NCBI GenBank assembly: GCA_903873395.1
Contig: CAIQOJ010000051.1
Span: 1-40,618 of the forward strand
From: an uncultured Acidimicrobiaceae bacterium
Lineage (GTDB): Bacteria; Actinomycetota; Acidimicrobiia; Acidimicrobiales; RAAP-2
Direction: 5' to 3'
DNA: 40,618 nt
The notes beneath the pieces were generated by a model. The model did not search any database, was not told the origin of the DNA, and saw only the letters and a list, made by a program, of their open reading frames with translations. Within the stretch, counting starts at the first letter, position 1. Each line of letters starts with the position of its first letter. A program made the position numbers and the translations under genes. This document shows positions 1 to 8,461 of this stretch, piece by piece.

Positions 1-71
<71 letters not shown>

Positions 72-152
72 GACTTCCGTTTAGCCCGAAGGCTTCACTG
101 AAATCGAAGAGCTGACGTCGAGGACACTGATCCTCTCGGTCAACTGTGATAC

Positions 153-164
153 TGACAAAGAACA
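153..164 (-). promoter_or_regulatory. second boxA-like antitermination element in the rrn leader
   Basis: Read on the minus strand this is TGTTCTTTGTCA, close to the rRNA boxA consensus (TGCTCTTTAACA in E. coli, TGTTCTTTGA in Bacillus). It lies about 80 nt before the 16S start. BoxA RNA recruits NusB/NusE for antitermination. A second boxA-like site is 90 nt upstream; this one is the weaker match. Confidence 0.4.
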
Positions 165-250
165 GACATTGTCCGTTCAATGCTTGAATTGACTGGCGAT
201 CTTGGGTTTCCCCGCGATCGCCCGCACTGACTTTTGGCTATCACTATTCC

Positions 251-265
251 GTTTTCAAGGAGCAA
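251..265 (-). promoter_or_regulatory. rrn leader boxA
   Basis: The minus strand reads TTGCTCCTTGAAAAC, a strong match to the boxA element found before 16S genes of Gram-positive bacteria. It lies about 105 nt downstream of the proposed promoter and 180 nt upstream of mature 16S, the normal place for the nut-like element. Just downstream an inverted pair GCGATC/GATCGC (about 197-222) may form part of the precursor processing stem. Confidence 0.6.
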
Positions 266-375
266 CTGGACACGTGCCCTAAGGCGTTGGTGCCCTTCAT
301 GTGTGCAGCACAAGGCAGGGCCTTGAGACTGCGAGCGCCTGGCGCCACCCCTAGGGGCGTTCACCGGGACTGATA

Positions 376-404
376 ACTCTACAGCACCCGTTTGGCCGTG
401 TCAA
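376..404 (-). promoter_or_regulatory. rRNA operon promoter
   Basis: The minus strand shows a perfect -35 TTGACA (404-399), a 17-nt spacer and a -10 TAGAGT (381-376), with transcription expected to start near 369. TAGAGT resembles the -10 of mycobacterial and streptomycete rrn promoters (TAGACT type). The leader to mature 16S would be about 300 nt. No equally good second promoter was found between it and argH. Confidence 0.75.
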
Positions 405-549
405 ACCGTTCGGAGAATCCTATGGTTTTGACCACCTCCGGAACTACCGGCGTGGTCGAAACGACCTTGCGAGCGTTGCTGGCGACCGGAGCCGTCAGCG
501 AGCAGAGGAGTACCTTACACGAATCCAGGCGGCCGCGTTGCGCAGGAAC

Positions 550-590
550 CACAAATTCGCACTAGATGGCCATCCACGCTGGTATTTGTG
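550..590. repeat. inverted repeat between argH and the rrn promoter
   Basis: CACAAAT (550-556) and ATTTGTG (584-590) are perfect 7-nt arms, and between them sits the 10-nt palindrome GATGGCCATC (565-574). The structure begins a few bases after the argH stop, where a terminator would be useful, but it has no U-tract. It could be a factor-dependent terminator or a protein site. The rest of the 405-593 stretch shows nothing recognisable. Confidence 0.35.
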
Positions 591-593
591 CAC

Positions 594-1979
594 TCAAGAC
601 GCTGCAGTGATGCGGATGCGGTCAGCCTCGAGGCGATGGGTGAAGCGGGTCACCTGTGCCTCTACAGCAGCCGGACCGGCTCCTCCTGGAGTGGTCCGTC
701 GTGTGACGGCCACTCCTGGCTCGAGAAGAGCCACGGCATCAATGCCTAGGGCTGGGTGGCCTTCGACCAACTCGGCCAAGGGCACGTGGCGTTCGAGCGA
801 GTCGTGCACCAGTCCCCCCACCACGCTGTGCGCCTGACGGAACGGCATGCCCCGCTCGACCAGCCACTCAGCCAGGTCTATGGCTGCGACGGCTGGTCCA
901 TTTGCTGCCTCTTCCATGCGTCCAGCCTGGAACGCCGTGGTCGACACGAGGCCCGTCAGGGCAGCCAGGGCAAGCCGAGACTGATCAAGTGAATCGAAGA
1001 ACGGTTCCTTGTCCTCTTGGAGGTCCCGGTTGTAGGCCAGGGGCAAGCCCTTCAGCGTGACCATGAGGCCAGTGAGGTTGCCGATCAATCGCCCGCTCTT
1101 ACCTCGTGCCAACTCGGCGACGTCGGGATTCTTCTTCTGAGGCAGCATCGACGACCCAGTGGCAAAGGCGTCGTCGAGTCGTGCGAATCCGAACTCTTCT
1201 GTCGACCACAGCACGAACTCCTCGCCGAGCCTGGAGAGGTGAACCCCAAGTAACGCCAGGTCGAACAGAGCCTCAGCCACGAAATCTCGGTCTGAGACGG
1301 CATCGAGAGAGTTTTCGAATCGACCACCGAATCCCAAATCACTGGCCGTGCCGTCGGGATCCAGCGGCAACGATGACCCAGCCAATGCCCCCGCTCCGAG
1401 CGGGGAGACATCGAGGCGCACCACGGTAGCCAGGAGTCTGTCGACGTCACGCGCGAGCGACCACCCATGTGCCATCAGATGATGCGCCAGCAGCACCGGC
1501 TGAGCCCTCTGGAGGTGGGTGTAGCCAGGAAGATAAATTGCGCCGGCTTCGGTGGCCCGTTCGAGAAGCACTTCTTGCAGGGTCACCACCTGACCAGCCA
1601 GAGCGGTCAGTTCCCGCTTGGCGTAGAGCCGAAGATCGGTGGCCACCTGGTCGTTACGGCTTCGGCCCGTGTGGAGTTTGGCCCCGGTATCGCCGGCCAA
1701 CTCGGTAACCCGCCGCTCGACTGCAGTGTGGATGTCTTCATCACCCGGAGCGAACACGAAACTGCCGTCGGCCAACTCGCCTTCGACGGTGTCGAGGGCG
1801 GCCAGAAGTTCGACCACCTCGGTGTCCGACAAGAGTCCACCTCGACCAAGTCCGCGTACGTGTGCACGCGAACCGGCGATGTCATCAGTGGCCAGGCGGC
1901 GATCGATGTGCAGGCTGACGGAGTAGTCCATGACGACGTCGGCCGTGCCCCCGGCCAAACGGCCGTGCCAGAGGGTCAC
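594..1979 (-). CDS. argH: argininosuccinate lyase
   Basis: Cytoplasmic enzyme for the last step of arginine synthesis, splitting argininosuccinate into arginine and fumarate. At 461 aa it is normal length. Visible family motifs are LHTGRSRNDQVATDLRL, PGYTHLQRAQPV and the fumarase/aspartase signature GSSMLPQKKNPD carrying the catalytic serine loop. The frame is open far upstream inside argG, but homology starts at LWHGRLAGG, so the start is the GTG at 1979. That GTG overlaps the argG TGA as GTGA, implying translational coupling. It is the last gene of the arginine operon and is followed by the rRNA promoter region. Confidence 0.97.
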   Translation of the reverse strand: MTLWHGRLAGGTADVVMDYSVSLHIDRRLATDDIAGSRAHVRGLGRGGLLSDTEVVELLAALDTVEGELADGSFVFAPGDEDIHTAVERRVTELAGDTGAKLHTGRSRNDQVATDLRLYAKRELTALAGQVVTLQEVLLERATEAGAIYLPGYTHLQRAQPVLLAHHLMAHGWSLARDVDRLLATVVRLDVSPLGAGALAGSSLPLDPDGTASDLGFGGRFENSLDAVSDRDFVAEALFDLALLGVHLSRLGEEFVLWSTEEFGFARLDDAFATGSSMLPQKKNPDVAELARGKSGRLIGNLTGLMVTLKGLPLAYNRDLQEDKEPFFDSLDQSRLALAALTGLVSTTAFQAGRMEEAANGPAVAAIDLAEWLVERGMPFRQAHSVVGGLVHDSLERHVPLAELVEGHPALGIDAVALLEPGVAVTRRTTPGGAGPAAVEAQVTRFTHRLEADRIRITAAS

Positions 1980-3205
1980 GAATCCGAACCGCTCGACGGC
2001 GCGCCACGCCCCTCTTGCACGGCTGACCACGTCGCCACTCCCAAGCCCCAGAGGCGCACGAAGCCCTCGGCGTCCTGATGCCGGAAGGTGTCGCTGGCGT
2101 CGTAGGTAGCCAGCCCATGGTCGTAGAGGCTGACGGGGCTGCGGCGGCCGACCACCCAGCAACGACCTTGGTCGAGACGCAGGCGCACCTCGCCAGTCAC
2201 GTGACGCTGAGACTCGGCGAAGAATGCATCGAGTGCCTGCTTCAGCGGCGAGAACCACAGGCCGTCGTAGACCAACTCGGCCCACCGAGGCTCCAGGCGG
2301 AGCTTCTCGTGATGGAGGTCGCGCTCGAGGGTCAGGTCCTCCAGGTCTGAGTGGGCGAGCAAGAGAGCCAACGCACCCGGACATTCGTAGGTCTCGCGAC
2401 TCTTGATACCGACACGACGGTTCTCCACCATGTCCAACCGACCGAAGCCATACGAACCGACCCGTCGGTTCATCTCGGCGATGAGAGGCTCGGGTGCGAG
2501 GTCCCGTCCGTCCAGCGACACGGGAAGGCCGGCCTCGAACCCGATCACCACCTCGCTGGGTTCGGTCGCCGTAGGCACGGTCATCGTGTAGACGTCCTCG
2601 GGTGGTCGATTCCACGGATCCTCGATGACTCCGCACTCAATGGCCTTGCCCCAGAGATTCTCGTCGATGGAGTAGAGCTTCTCCTTGGTCACCGACAACG
2701 GGATGTCCCACTTGGCGGCGTACTCGATGCAGTCCTCGCGTGTCAGGCCCCACTCTCTCGCTGGTGCCATGACGTTCAGGTCGGGAGCAAGCGCTCGCGT
2801 GCCAACTTCGAAGCGAACCTGGTCGTTGCCCTTGCCAGTGCAGCCATGAGCCACCGACGTGGCTCCGTGCTTGCGGGCCTCGGCCACGAGGTGCTTCACG
2901 ATGACCGGACGAGACAGCGCCGACACCAAGGGGTACTTGCCCTCGTACTTGGCATTCGCCACGAGGGCAGGCATGCAGAAATCCTCAGCCATCTCCGCCC
3001 GAGCATCGATGACCGTGGCCTCGACCGCTCCAGCAGCCAGCGCTCGAGCCCGAATGCGGTCCCAGTCCTCACCACCGGACTCGGCGGCCTGTCCGACATC
3101 CACGGCCACGCAGATCACCTCAGCGTCACGGTGCTCCATCAACCACCGAACGGCCACTGAGGTATCGAGTCCTCCGCTGTAAGCCAGCACCACACGTTGC
3201 GTCAT
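1976..3205 (-). CDS. argG: argininosuccinate synthase
   Basis: ATP-dependent condensation of citrulline with aspartate to argininosuccinate. The 409-aa protein has the N-terminal PP-loop AYSGGLDTS (residues about 8-16) and the conserved AHGCTGKGNDQVRFE block, with the usual ENRRVGIKSRE and YECPGA motifs further on. The ATG at 3205 is preceded by an AAGGA Shine-Dalgarno six bases away. Its 3' end overlaps argH as GTGA. Unlike the rest of the operon it is separated from argR by 358 nt containing a tandem-repeat array, so argGH may have its own promoter or a processed leader. Confidence 0.97.
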   Translation of the reverse strand: MTQRVVLAYSGGLDTSVAVRWLMEHRDAEVICVAVDVGQAAESGGEDWDRIRARALAAGAVEATVIDARAEMAEDFCMPALVANAKYEGKYPLVSALSRPVIVKHLVAEARKHGATSVAHGCTGKGNDQVRFEVGTRALAPDLNVMAPAREWGLTREDCIEYAAKWDIPLSVTKEKLYSIDENLWGKAIECGVIEDPWNRPPEDVYTMTVPTATEPSEVVIGFEAGLPVSLDGRDLAPEPLIAEMNRRVGSYGFGRLDMVENRRVGIKSRETYECPGALALLLAHSDLEDLTLERDLHHEKLRLEPRWAELVYDGLWFSPLKQALDAFFAESQRHVTGEVRLRLDQGRCWVVGRRSPVSLYDHGLATYDASDTFRHQDAEGFVRLWGLGVATWSAVQEGRGAPSSGSDS

Positions 3206-3230
3206 CGTCCATCCTTCTTCATCTGTCGGT

Positions 3231-3315
3231 CCACATCACTGGTTGTCCATCATCACTGGTTGTCCGTCATCACGGGTTGTCCGTCATCACGGGTTGTCCA
3301 TCATCACGGGTTGTC
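3231..3315. repeat. 17-nt tandem repeat array, five units, upstream of argG
   Basis: GGTTGTC recurs at 3241, 3258, 3275, 3292 and 3309, exactly 17 nt apart, separated by CATCATCAC(T/G) or CGTCATCACG. The array ends 26 nt before the argG start codon, inside the probable 5' untranslated region. Units are nearly identical, so the array is recent or maintained. Seventeen is not a multiple of three, in line with a non-coding location. No internal palindrome is present, so a simple dimeric operator is not suggested. Confidence 0.9.
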
Positions 3316-3563
3316 CATCAATCGATCGCTGTCGTTTGGGGCTCAGCATGCCCGAAGGTCTGGCAAGCACATCCCACCACGGAGTCTCTATCACCCGGGT
3401 GCCGTGCCCTCAGATTTCTCTTCCGGCCGACCTCACTACGGAGAAATTCCCATTCCGCAAGCATCCGTTATTGGGAGAAGCCTGCCAGGGCACTCCCACG
3501 GCACCGCAGCGGGCGAACTTGATTGGCGGCGCTGTCAGCCCACCGGGCGCCAGCACCGCCCTG
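3316..3563. other. rest of the argR-argG intergenic region
   Basis: About 250 nt between the 17-nt repeat array and the argR stop. I see no convincing gene, no ArgR-like TGCAT palindrome and no clear sigma-70 promoter for argG. The open frames crossing it on either strand lack homology and are interrupted by the repeats. Confidence 0.4.
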
Positions 3564-4055
3564 CTACTGGCCAGCATCGGCGCCATCCAAACCGGCAACT
3601 GCAGCCAGCCGACGGGCGACGTCGTCGCCGCCTGGCACCTCGGCAGCGACCACCAGCACCGTGTCGTCGCCTGCGACCGTGCCGATCACTCCAGGAAAGC
3701 CGCTGCGATCGAGTGCCGACCCGACGACATGGGCGGAGCCCGGCGGCGTGCGCAGCACGATCAGGTTGCCGGATCGGTCAGCTTCCACCACCCACTCCCC
3801 GAGAACCCGCCTGAGGTGGTCTTCGGGGGCCACCTGATGCGACGGGAGTTCCGGCAACGCATACGCCGTCTCTCCCCCCGGAAGCCGCACCTTGAGGGCG
3901 CCGAGCTCTTCGAGGTCCCGAGAGACTGTGGTCTGGGTGGCATCAACGCCATCAGCAGCCAAAAGTTCGACCAGGTGCGTCTGGCTGCTGACTGCGCTGG
4001 ACTCCAGGAGTTTGGTGATCCTGTGCTGGCGCTGATGTTTGGTCACTTTGGTCAT
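3564..4055 (-). CDS. argR: arginine repressor
   Basis: Arginine-sensing transcription factor of the ArgR/AhrC family, 163 aa. The N-terminal winged helix-turn-helix contains [17 protein letters not shown], the DNA-recognition segment. The C-terminal oligomerisation and arginine-binding domain includes [15 protein letters not shown], matching the family GTIAGDDT motif. It is the sixth gene of the operon and overlaps argF by ATGA. It presumably represses its own operon through the TGCA-rich operator before argC. A short alanine/glycine-rich tail follows the C-terminal domain. Confidence 0.95.
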   Translation of the reverse strand: MTKVTKHQRQHRITKLLESSAVSSQTHLVELLAADGVDATQTTVSRDLEELGALKVRLPGGETAYALPELPSHQVAPEDHLRRVLGEWVVEADRSGNLIVLRTPPGSAHVVGSALDRSGFPGVIGTVAGDDTVLVVAAEVPGGDDVARRLAAVAGLDGADAGQ

Positions 4056-4996
4056 CTCGCACCACCGTCTGCTGCTTGGTCACTGACCAGCCAGGCCAAC
4101 AAACCTCGCATGGCGTGCATGCGGTTGGCCGCCTGGCGCCACACAACACTGCGCGGTCCATCGACCACGCCAGCGCTGATCTCTTCACCCCGGTGGGCGG
4201 GCAGGCAGTGCATCACCACGGCATCAGGCGCCGCCACATCGAGCAGTGCCTCGTCAATCTGGAAGCCGGCGAAGGCCGCCATGCGCTCCGCTCGTTCGTC
4301 TTCTTGTCCCATCGACGTCCACACGTCGGTGTAGAGCGCACCGGCCCCCGACGCGGCAGCGCCAGGATCAGCGGTGGTCTCGATCGAACCACCAAACGAT
4401 GCGATCAGCTTCAGGTCCTCGGGAGTTGGGCCATAGCCGTCCGGTGAGGCGATCCGGGTAGGGATTCCCGCCATCGACGCAGCAATAGCCAGCGAACGCC
4501 AAACATTGTTGGCGTCGCCGATGTAGGCCAGCGGGCGCGCTCGGGCTCCTTTCGAGCCGAAGACCTGGCGGAGGGTCAGCAGATCAGCCAGGGCCTGACA
4601 TGGATGAGCCTTATCGGACAGCAGATTGACCACGGGCACCTCGACGCTCGCCTCGTCGAGTGCTCCGGCCATGCGCTCCAAGGTCCCATGGTCGTTGACC
4701 CGGGCGCAGATGATCCGATGAAAGCAGGCCAACGTGCGGGCCACGTCTTCGGCCGTCTCCCGGACGTCGATACCGACCTCGGCGCCCTGGATGTACACCG
4801 GGTGTCCCCCAAGGGCAGCCACGGCCATCTCTGAGCTGTTCCGCGTGCGCGCCGAGGGCTTCTCGAACACCAGAGCGACACCGCTGTCTTCGAGTGGACG
4901 GCCCGCATCGCGGGCGGGGCGAGCGGCGAGGGAGAGCACGGCGTCGAGACCATCGACACCGAGGTCGTCGATCTCCATTACGTGGCGCACGGTCAT
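4052..4996 (-). CDS. argF: ornithine carbamoyltransferase
   Basis: Forms citrulline from ornithine and carbamoyl phosphate. Length 314 aa. Recognisable motifs are [31 protein letters not shown] and [12 protein letters not shown] with the active-site cysteine. The carbamoyl-phosphate loop reads [11 protein letters not shown] where the family usually has STRTR, so the second residue is alanine and the following segment also differs. The start overlaps the argD stop by ATGA, as does its end with argR. The full set of other motifs leaves OTC as the only reasonable call. Confidence 0.95.
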   Translation of the reverse strand: MTVRHVMEIDDLGVDGLDAVLSLAARPARDAGRPLEDSGVALVFEKPSARTRNSSEMAVAALGGHPVYIQGAEVGIDVRETAEDVARTLACFHRIICARVNDHGTLERMAGALDEASVEVPVVNLLSDKAHPCQALADLLTLRQVFGSKGARARPLAYIGDANNVWRSLAIAASMAGIPTRIASPDGYGPTPEDLKLIASFGGSIETTADPGAAASGAGALYTDVWTSMGQEDERAERMAAFAGFQIDEALLDVAAPDAVVMHCLPAHRGEEISAGVVDGPRSVVWRQAANRMHAMRGLLAWLVSDQAADGGAR

Positions 4997-6315
4997 GGCC
5001 GACCTTCCTCTGGTGTGGTTGACCCATCTACAGATGGGCCCTGTCCTGTATCTCGAACCGAACTCCCCGAACCCACGCCGGGGCCGCCCTCCCCGGTGCC
5101 GAACGCCGCCGTGAGTCGGGCCAGGATCCGACCCAGGATGGCCAGGGCCTGGTCAATCTCCTCGTCAGAGACAAGAAGTGATGGGGCGAAGCGGATCACG
5201 TCGGGCCGCGGCGCGTTCAACACCAGGCCGCCTTGCAAGGCTTCTTGGCAGGCCGGGCCAGCAAACTCCCGGGCCAAGACCGCCCCGAGCAAGAGCCCCT
5301 TCCCACGGACCTCGACCACGCCCGGTAGCGCCTCGAGGCCAGCCCGCAGGCGGGCACCGGCGCGCTCGGCACGTTCAGGCACGCGCTCGGCCTCCATGAC
5401 CTCCAAGGTGGCTCGGACCGCCGACATGGCGAGCGGCTGCCCGCCAAAAGTACTTCCGTGATCGCCGGGTTGGAATGCCGCAGCCACCTCGGCTCGAGCC
5501 CAGCAGGCTCCTGCAGGCACACCATTACCCAAGGCTTTGGCCATGGTCACCACGTCCGGGGCTACCCCCTGATGCTGAAAGGCGAACCATGCACCAGTGC
5601 GACCGAGACCGGTCTGAACCTCGTCGAGCATGAGCAGCACACCCCGTTCGGTGCACATCTGGCGGAGAGCAGGCAGGTAGTCCGAGGTTGGCTCGACCAC
5701 GCCGGCCTCACCCTGGATGGGCTCCACCAGCACGGCAGCAGTCCGGTCAGGATCGATGGCTTCGTCCATGGCATCGATGTCGCCGTATGGGACATGGACG
5801 AACCCCTCGGGCAGTGGCCGGAACGGTTCCTGCTTTGACGGCTGGCCGGTAGCCGTGAGGGCCCCCATCGTCCTGCCGTGAAAAGCATTGTCCGTGGCCA
5901 CGATCCCGGCTCGACCCGGGCCGGCCCAGCGCCGTGCCAGTTTCAGCGCACACTCGATCGCTTCAGCACCCGAGTTGGCGAAGAAGACCTGTCCGCCGGC
6001 CCGCGTGTGTCCCCCGCCGATGAGGCGGTCGAGCGTGATGGCTACCTCAGGTCCCACCGTGTTGCCGAAGAGATTGGATACGTGGCTCAACGTGGCCGCT
6101 TGCTCAGCTAGTGCCTCGGTGATCCGAGGATGGGCGTGGCCCAACGACGTGACGGCAATTCCCGAGAGAAAGTCCAGGTAGGGACGGTCCTCGGCGTCAT
6201 AGAGGATGCTCCCTTGTCCTCGGACGAACGTCACCGTGGGTGCGGCGTAGTTGCCCATCAGGGCGGACCGGTCAACGCTGGTCGACAATCCTCCGAGTTG
6301 GGGTTCGGTGGTCAT
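4993..6315 (-). CDS. argD: acetylornithine aminotransferase
   Basis: PLP-dependent class III aminotransferase converting N-acetylglutamate semialdehyde to N-acetylornithine; it may also serve lysine synthesis as DapC. The protein has 440 aa from the ATG at 6315. Visible are the PLP phosphate region [15 protein letters not shown], the [12 protein letters not shown] loop with the ring-stacking aspartate, and the Schiff-base lysine in [11 protein letters not shown]. The C-terminus ends in a roughly 30-residue glycine/serine/threonine-rich tail. ATGA overlaps link it to argB and argF. The same frame is open upstream inside argB but carries no homology there. Confidence 0.96.
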   Translation of the reverse strand: MTTEPQLGGLSTSVDRSALMGNYAAPTVTFVRGQGSILYDAEDRPYLDFLSGIAVTSLGHAHPRITEALAEQAATLSHVSNLFGNTVGPEVAITLDRLIGGGHTRAGGQVFFANSGAEAIECALKLARRWAGPGRAGIVATDNAFHGRTMGALTATGQPSKQEPFRPLPEGFVHVPYGDIDAMDEAIDPDRTAAVLVEPIQGEAGVVEPTSDYLPALRQMCTERGVLLMLDEVQTGLGRTGAWFAFQHQGVAPDVVTMAKALGNGVPAGACWARAEVAAAFQPGDHGSTFGGQPLAMSAVRATLEVMEAERVPERAERAGARLRAGLEALPGVVEVRGKGLLLGAVLAREFAGPACQEALQGGLVLNAPRPDVIRFAPSLLVSDEEIDQALAILGRILARLTAAFGTGEGGPGVGSGSSVRDTGQGPSVDGSTTPEEGRP

Positions 6316-7253
6316 GCCACCCCCTCGGAGGCGGCCACGATCATGGTGCCCACCCCTTCGTCGGTGAAGATCTCGAGCAGCAGCGCGTGCGGACTCCGCC
6401 CATCGAGGATGTGAGCACTGGCCACGCCACCACGCACGGCCCGGGCACACGCCTCGACCTTAGGGATCATCCCGCCGTTGGCTGCCCCTGAGGCGACCAT
6501 GCCATCGAGTTCGTCGGCCGTCGTCCGTTGCACCAGGGTGGCTGGGTCTTCAGGGTCAGCACGCAGGCCGGCCACGTCGGTCAAGAAGACCAGCTTCTCT
6601 GCGCCAAGCGCGGCGGCTAGGGCGGATGCGGCGGTGTCGGCGTTGATGTTGAAGGCCTGGCCGGACTCGTCAGTGCCGATGGTGGCGACCACCGGGATCA
6701 GGCCCTGGGCCAGCAACTGGTGGACGATGACCGGGTCGACCTCGACCACATCGCCCACGAACCCGAGGGCTTCAGAACGGGCCACGGCGGTGATGAGATT
6801 GGCGTCCTCGCCCGACAGTCCCACAGCGAGTGCGCCGTGGACGTTGATGGTGGCCACGATGTCGCGGTTGACCTTGCCCACCAGCACCATGCGCACCAGG
6901 TCGATGGTGTCGGCATCGGTGACCCGATAGCCGTCACGGAATACAGGCTCTTTGCCGACTCGCTCCATGAGCTCACCAATTTGCGGGCCCCCTCCGTGAA
7001 CGACCACGGGAAGCATCCCCACTGAGCGCATGAGCACGATGTCCTCGGCAAAGGCGGCGAGCGCCTCGGCCTCGTCGATGGCGGGCTGGCCCGGTTTGGC
7101 CTGCAACACGTTCCCGCCGTACTTGACCACCACGACTTTGCCCTCGAAGCGGCGGATATAGGGCAGGGCCTCGACCAGCACAGCTGCCTTGTCGGCTGCC
7201 GAGAGGTCACCGAGTGCTCCCGCTCCAGACTCAGATGCAAGTGAGTCGCTCAT
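6312..7253 (-). CDS. argB: acetylglutamate kinase
   Basis: Phosphorylates N-acetylglutamate, the usual arginine-inhibited step of the pathway. Length 313 aa. The amino-acid kinase fold is shown by VVKYGGNVLQ near the N-terminus, VVHGGGPQIGELM for substrate binding, and NINADTAASALAAALGAEKLV for nucleotide binding. The start ATG at 7253 overlaps the argJ stop as ATGA. About 20 residues before the kinase core are poorly conserved and acidic/serine-rich. Confidence 0.96.
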   Translation of the reverse strand: MSDSLASESGAGALGDLSAADKAAVLVEALPYIRRFEGKVVVVKYGGNVLQAKPGQPAIDEAEALAAFAEDIVLMRSVGMLPVVVHGGGPQIGELMERVGKEPVFRDGYRVTDADTIDLVRMVLVGKVNRDIVATINVHGALAVGLSGEDANLITAVARSEALGFVGDVVEVDPVIVHQLLAQGLIPVVATIGTDESGQAFNINADTAASALAAALGAEKLVFLTDVAGLRADPEDPATLVQRTTADELDGMVASGAANGGMIPKVEACARAVRGGVASAHILDGRSPHALLLEIFTDEGVGTMIVAASEGVA

Positions 7254-8461
7254 GAGGTCGTCCTGTTCTCGTCGATGTAGCCATATCCGAGCTCGACCCC
7301 CATCACCACGCCGCTCCCCTGGCCCAAGCCAAGTTCGCATCCGATGGTGATCAGCGAACCAGCCATGTGAGCTGCGGCAGCTGAGGCGTCGTAGTCGACA
7401 GCGATCCCCTCTCGACAGACCACCGTGCCGCCGTAGTCAATCACCACCTTGTCCATGTCGAAGTCGACACCGGCCGAACCGAGCTCGCTAGCCACCCGGC
7501 CCCAGTAGGGGTCAGCCCCATTGATGGAGCACTTCACCAGCAGCGAGTCGGCCACCTTGCGCGCTGCGGTGTGGGCGTCAGCATCACTACGAGCTCCGGT
7601 CACCTTGACCTGGAAGATGCGTTCGGATCCTTCGGCGTCCGCGGCCATCTGGGAGGCCAGGTCGGAACAGACCGCGGTGACCGCGGCCTCGAGGGCCGCC
7701 TCGTCGCACGGCCCGGCCTTGCCCGAGGCCATCAGGATCACGGTGTCGTTGGTCGAGGTGCACCCGTCGACGGTCATTGAGTTGAACGATGCCCCCCCAG
7801 CCCGGCGCAGCAGCGCAGCCAGAGGCTCGGGCTCAATAGCCGCATCGGTGGTGAGAAAGGCCAGCATGGTGGCCATATTGGGGGCGAGCATGCCTGCCCC
7901 CTTGGCCATGCCCGCCACCACTGCTCCCCCACCGACAACCGCCATGGCCTCCTTGCGGCCGGAATCGGTGGTCAAGATGCCCGATGCAGCCTCACCAGCG
8001 CAGGCGGCCGACGCACCACGGGAAGCCACGAGGCCAGGGATGCCCTCGGTGATGACCCTCATGGGCAGGGGGATGCCGATGAGTCCGGTCGAACACACCA
8101 GCAGCTGTTCGGCCGACACGCCAAGCCCCTCAGCTGCGATGGCACACATGGCCTCGGCATCAGCCTTGCCCTGGGCGCCGGTGGCGGCGTTGGCGTTCCC
8201 GCTCGACACGATGACTCCAGAGGCCATGCCTCCACTGGCCGCCAGATGGGCCCGGCTGACCTGGACCGGAGCGGCGGCGGCCAGGTTGGTGGTGAAGGTT
8301 GCTGCCGTGGGCACGGCCACGCCGTCCTCGGTGGCTACCAGGGCCAGGTCGAGCGCACCAGAGGCCTTGATGCCGGCCGCCAGGCCAGCGGCGACGAATC
8401 CCTTGGGTGTGGTGATGCCCCTCGATGGAGCAGTCGATGGAGATGCCGGTGTAGTCGTCAT
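7250..8461 (-). CDS. argJ: glutamate N-acetyltransferase / N-acetylglutamate synthase
   Basis: Bifunctional enzyme of the cyclic arginine pathway that recycles the acetyl group from N-acetylornithine to glutamate and can also make N-acetylglutamate from acetyl-CoA. The 403-aa precursor has the self-cleavage motif GMLAPNMATMLAF at about residue 190, where the threonine becomes the N-terminal nucleophile of the beta chain, and the DGCTSTNDTV block. The ATG at 8461 overlaps the argC TGA. No separate argA is present in the window, so ArgJ is likely to supply both activities. Confidence 0.96.
   Translation of the reverse strand: MTTTPASPSTAPSRGITTPKGFVAAGLAAGIKASGALDLALVATEDGVAVPTAATFTTNLAAAAPVQVSRAHLAASGGMASGVIVSSGNANAATGAQGKADAEAMCAIAAEGLGVSAEQLLVCSTGLIGIPLPMRVITEGIPGLVASRGASAACAGEAASGILTTDSGRKEAMAVVGGGAVVAGMAKGAGMLAPNMATMLAFLTTDAAIEPEPLAALLRRAGGASFNSMTVDGCTSTNDTVILMASGKAGPCDEAALEAAVTAVCSDLASQMAADAEGSERIFQVKVTGARSDADAHTAARKVADSLLVKCSINGADPYWGRVASELGSAGVDFDMDKVVIDYGGTVVCREGIAVDYDASAAAAHMAGSLITIGCELGLGQGSGVVMGVELGYGYIDENRTTS

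Noticed and set aside
140..364. Minus-strand 74-codon frame in the rrn leader
   Set aside because: It lies in the rRNA leader between promoter and 16S, overlaps boxA elements and has no homology.
594..2636. argH starting far upstream (680-codon frame)
   Set aside because: The extension overlaps argG entirely and has no homology; the GTGA junction at 1976-1979 fits the family N-terminus.
3231..3315. CRISPR-like array
   Set aside because: Units are 17 nt and directly adjacent with no unique spacers; there are no cas genes. It is a simple tandem repeat.
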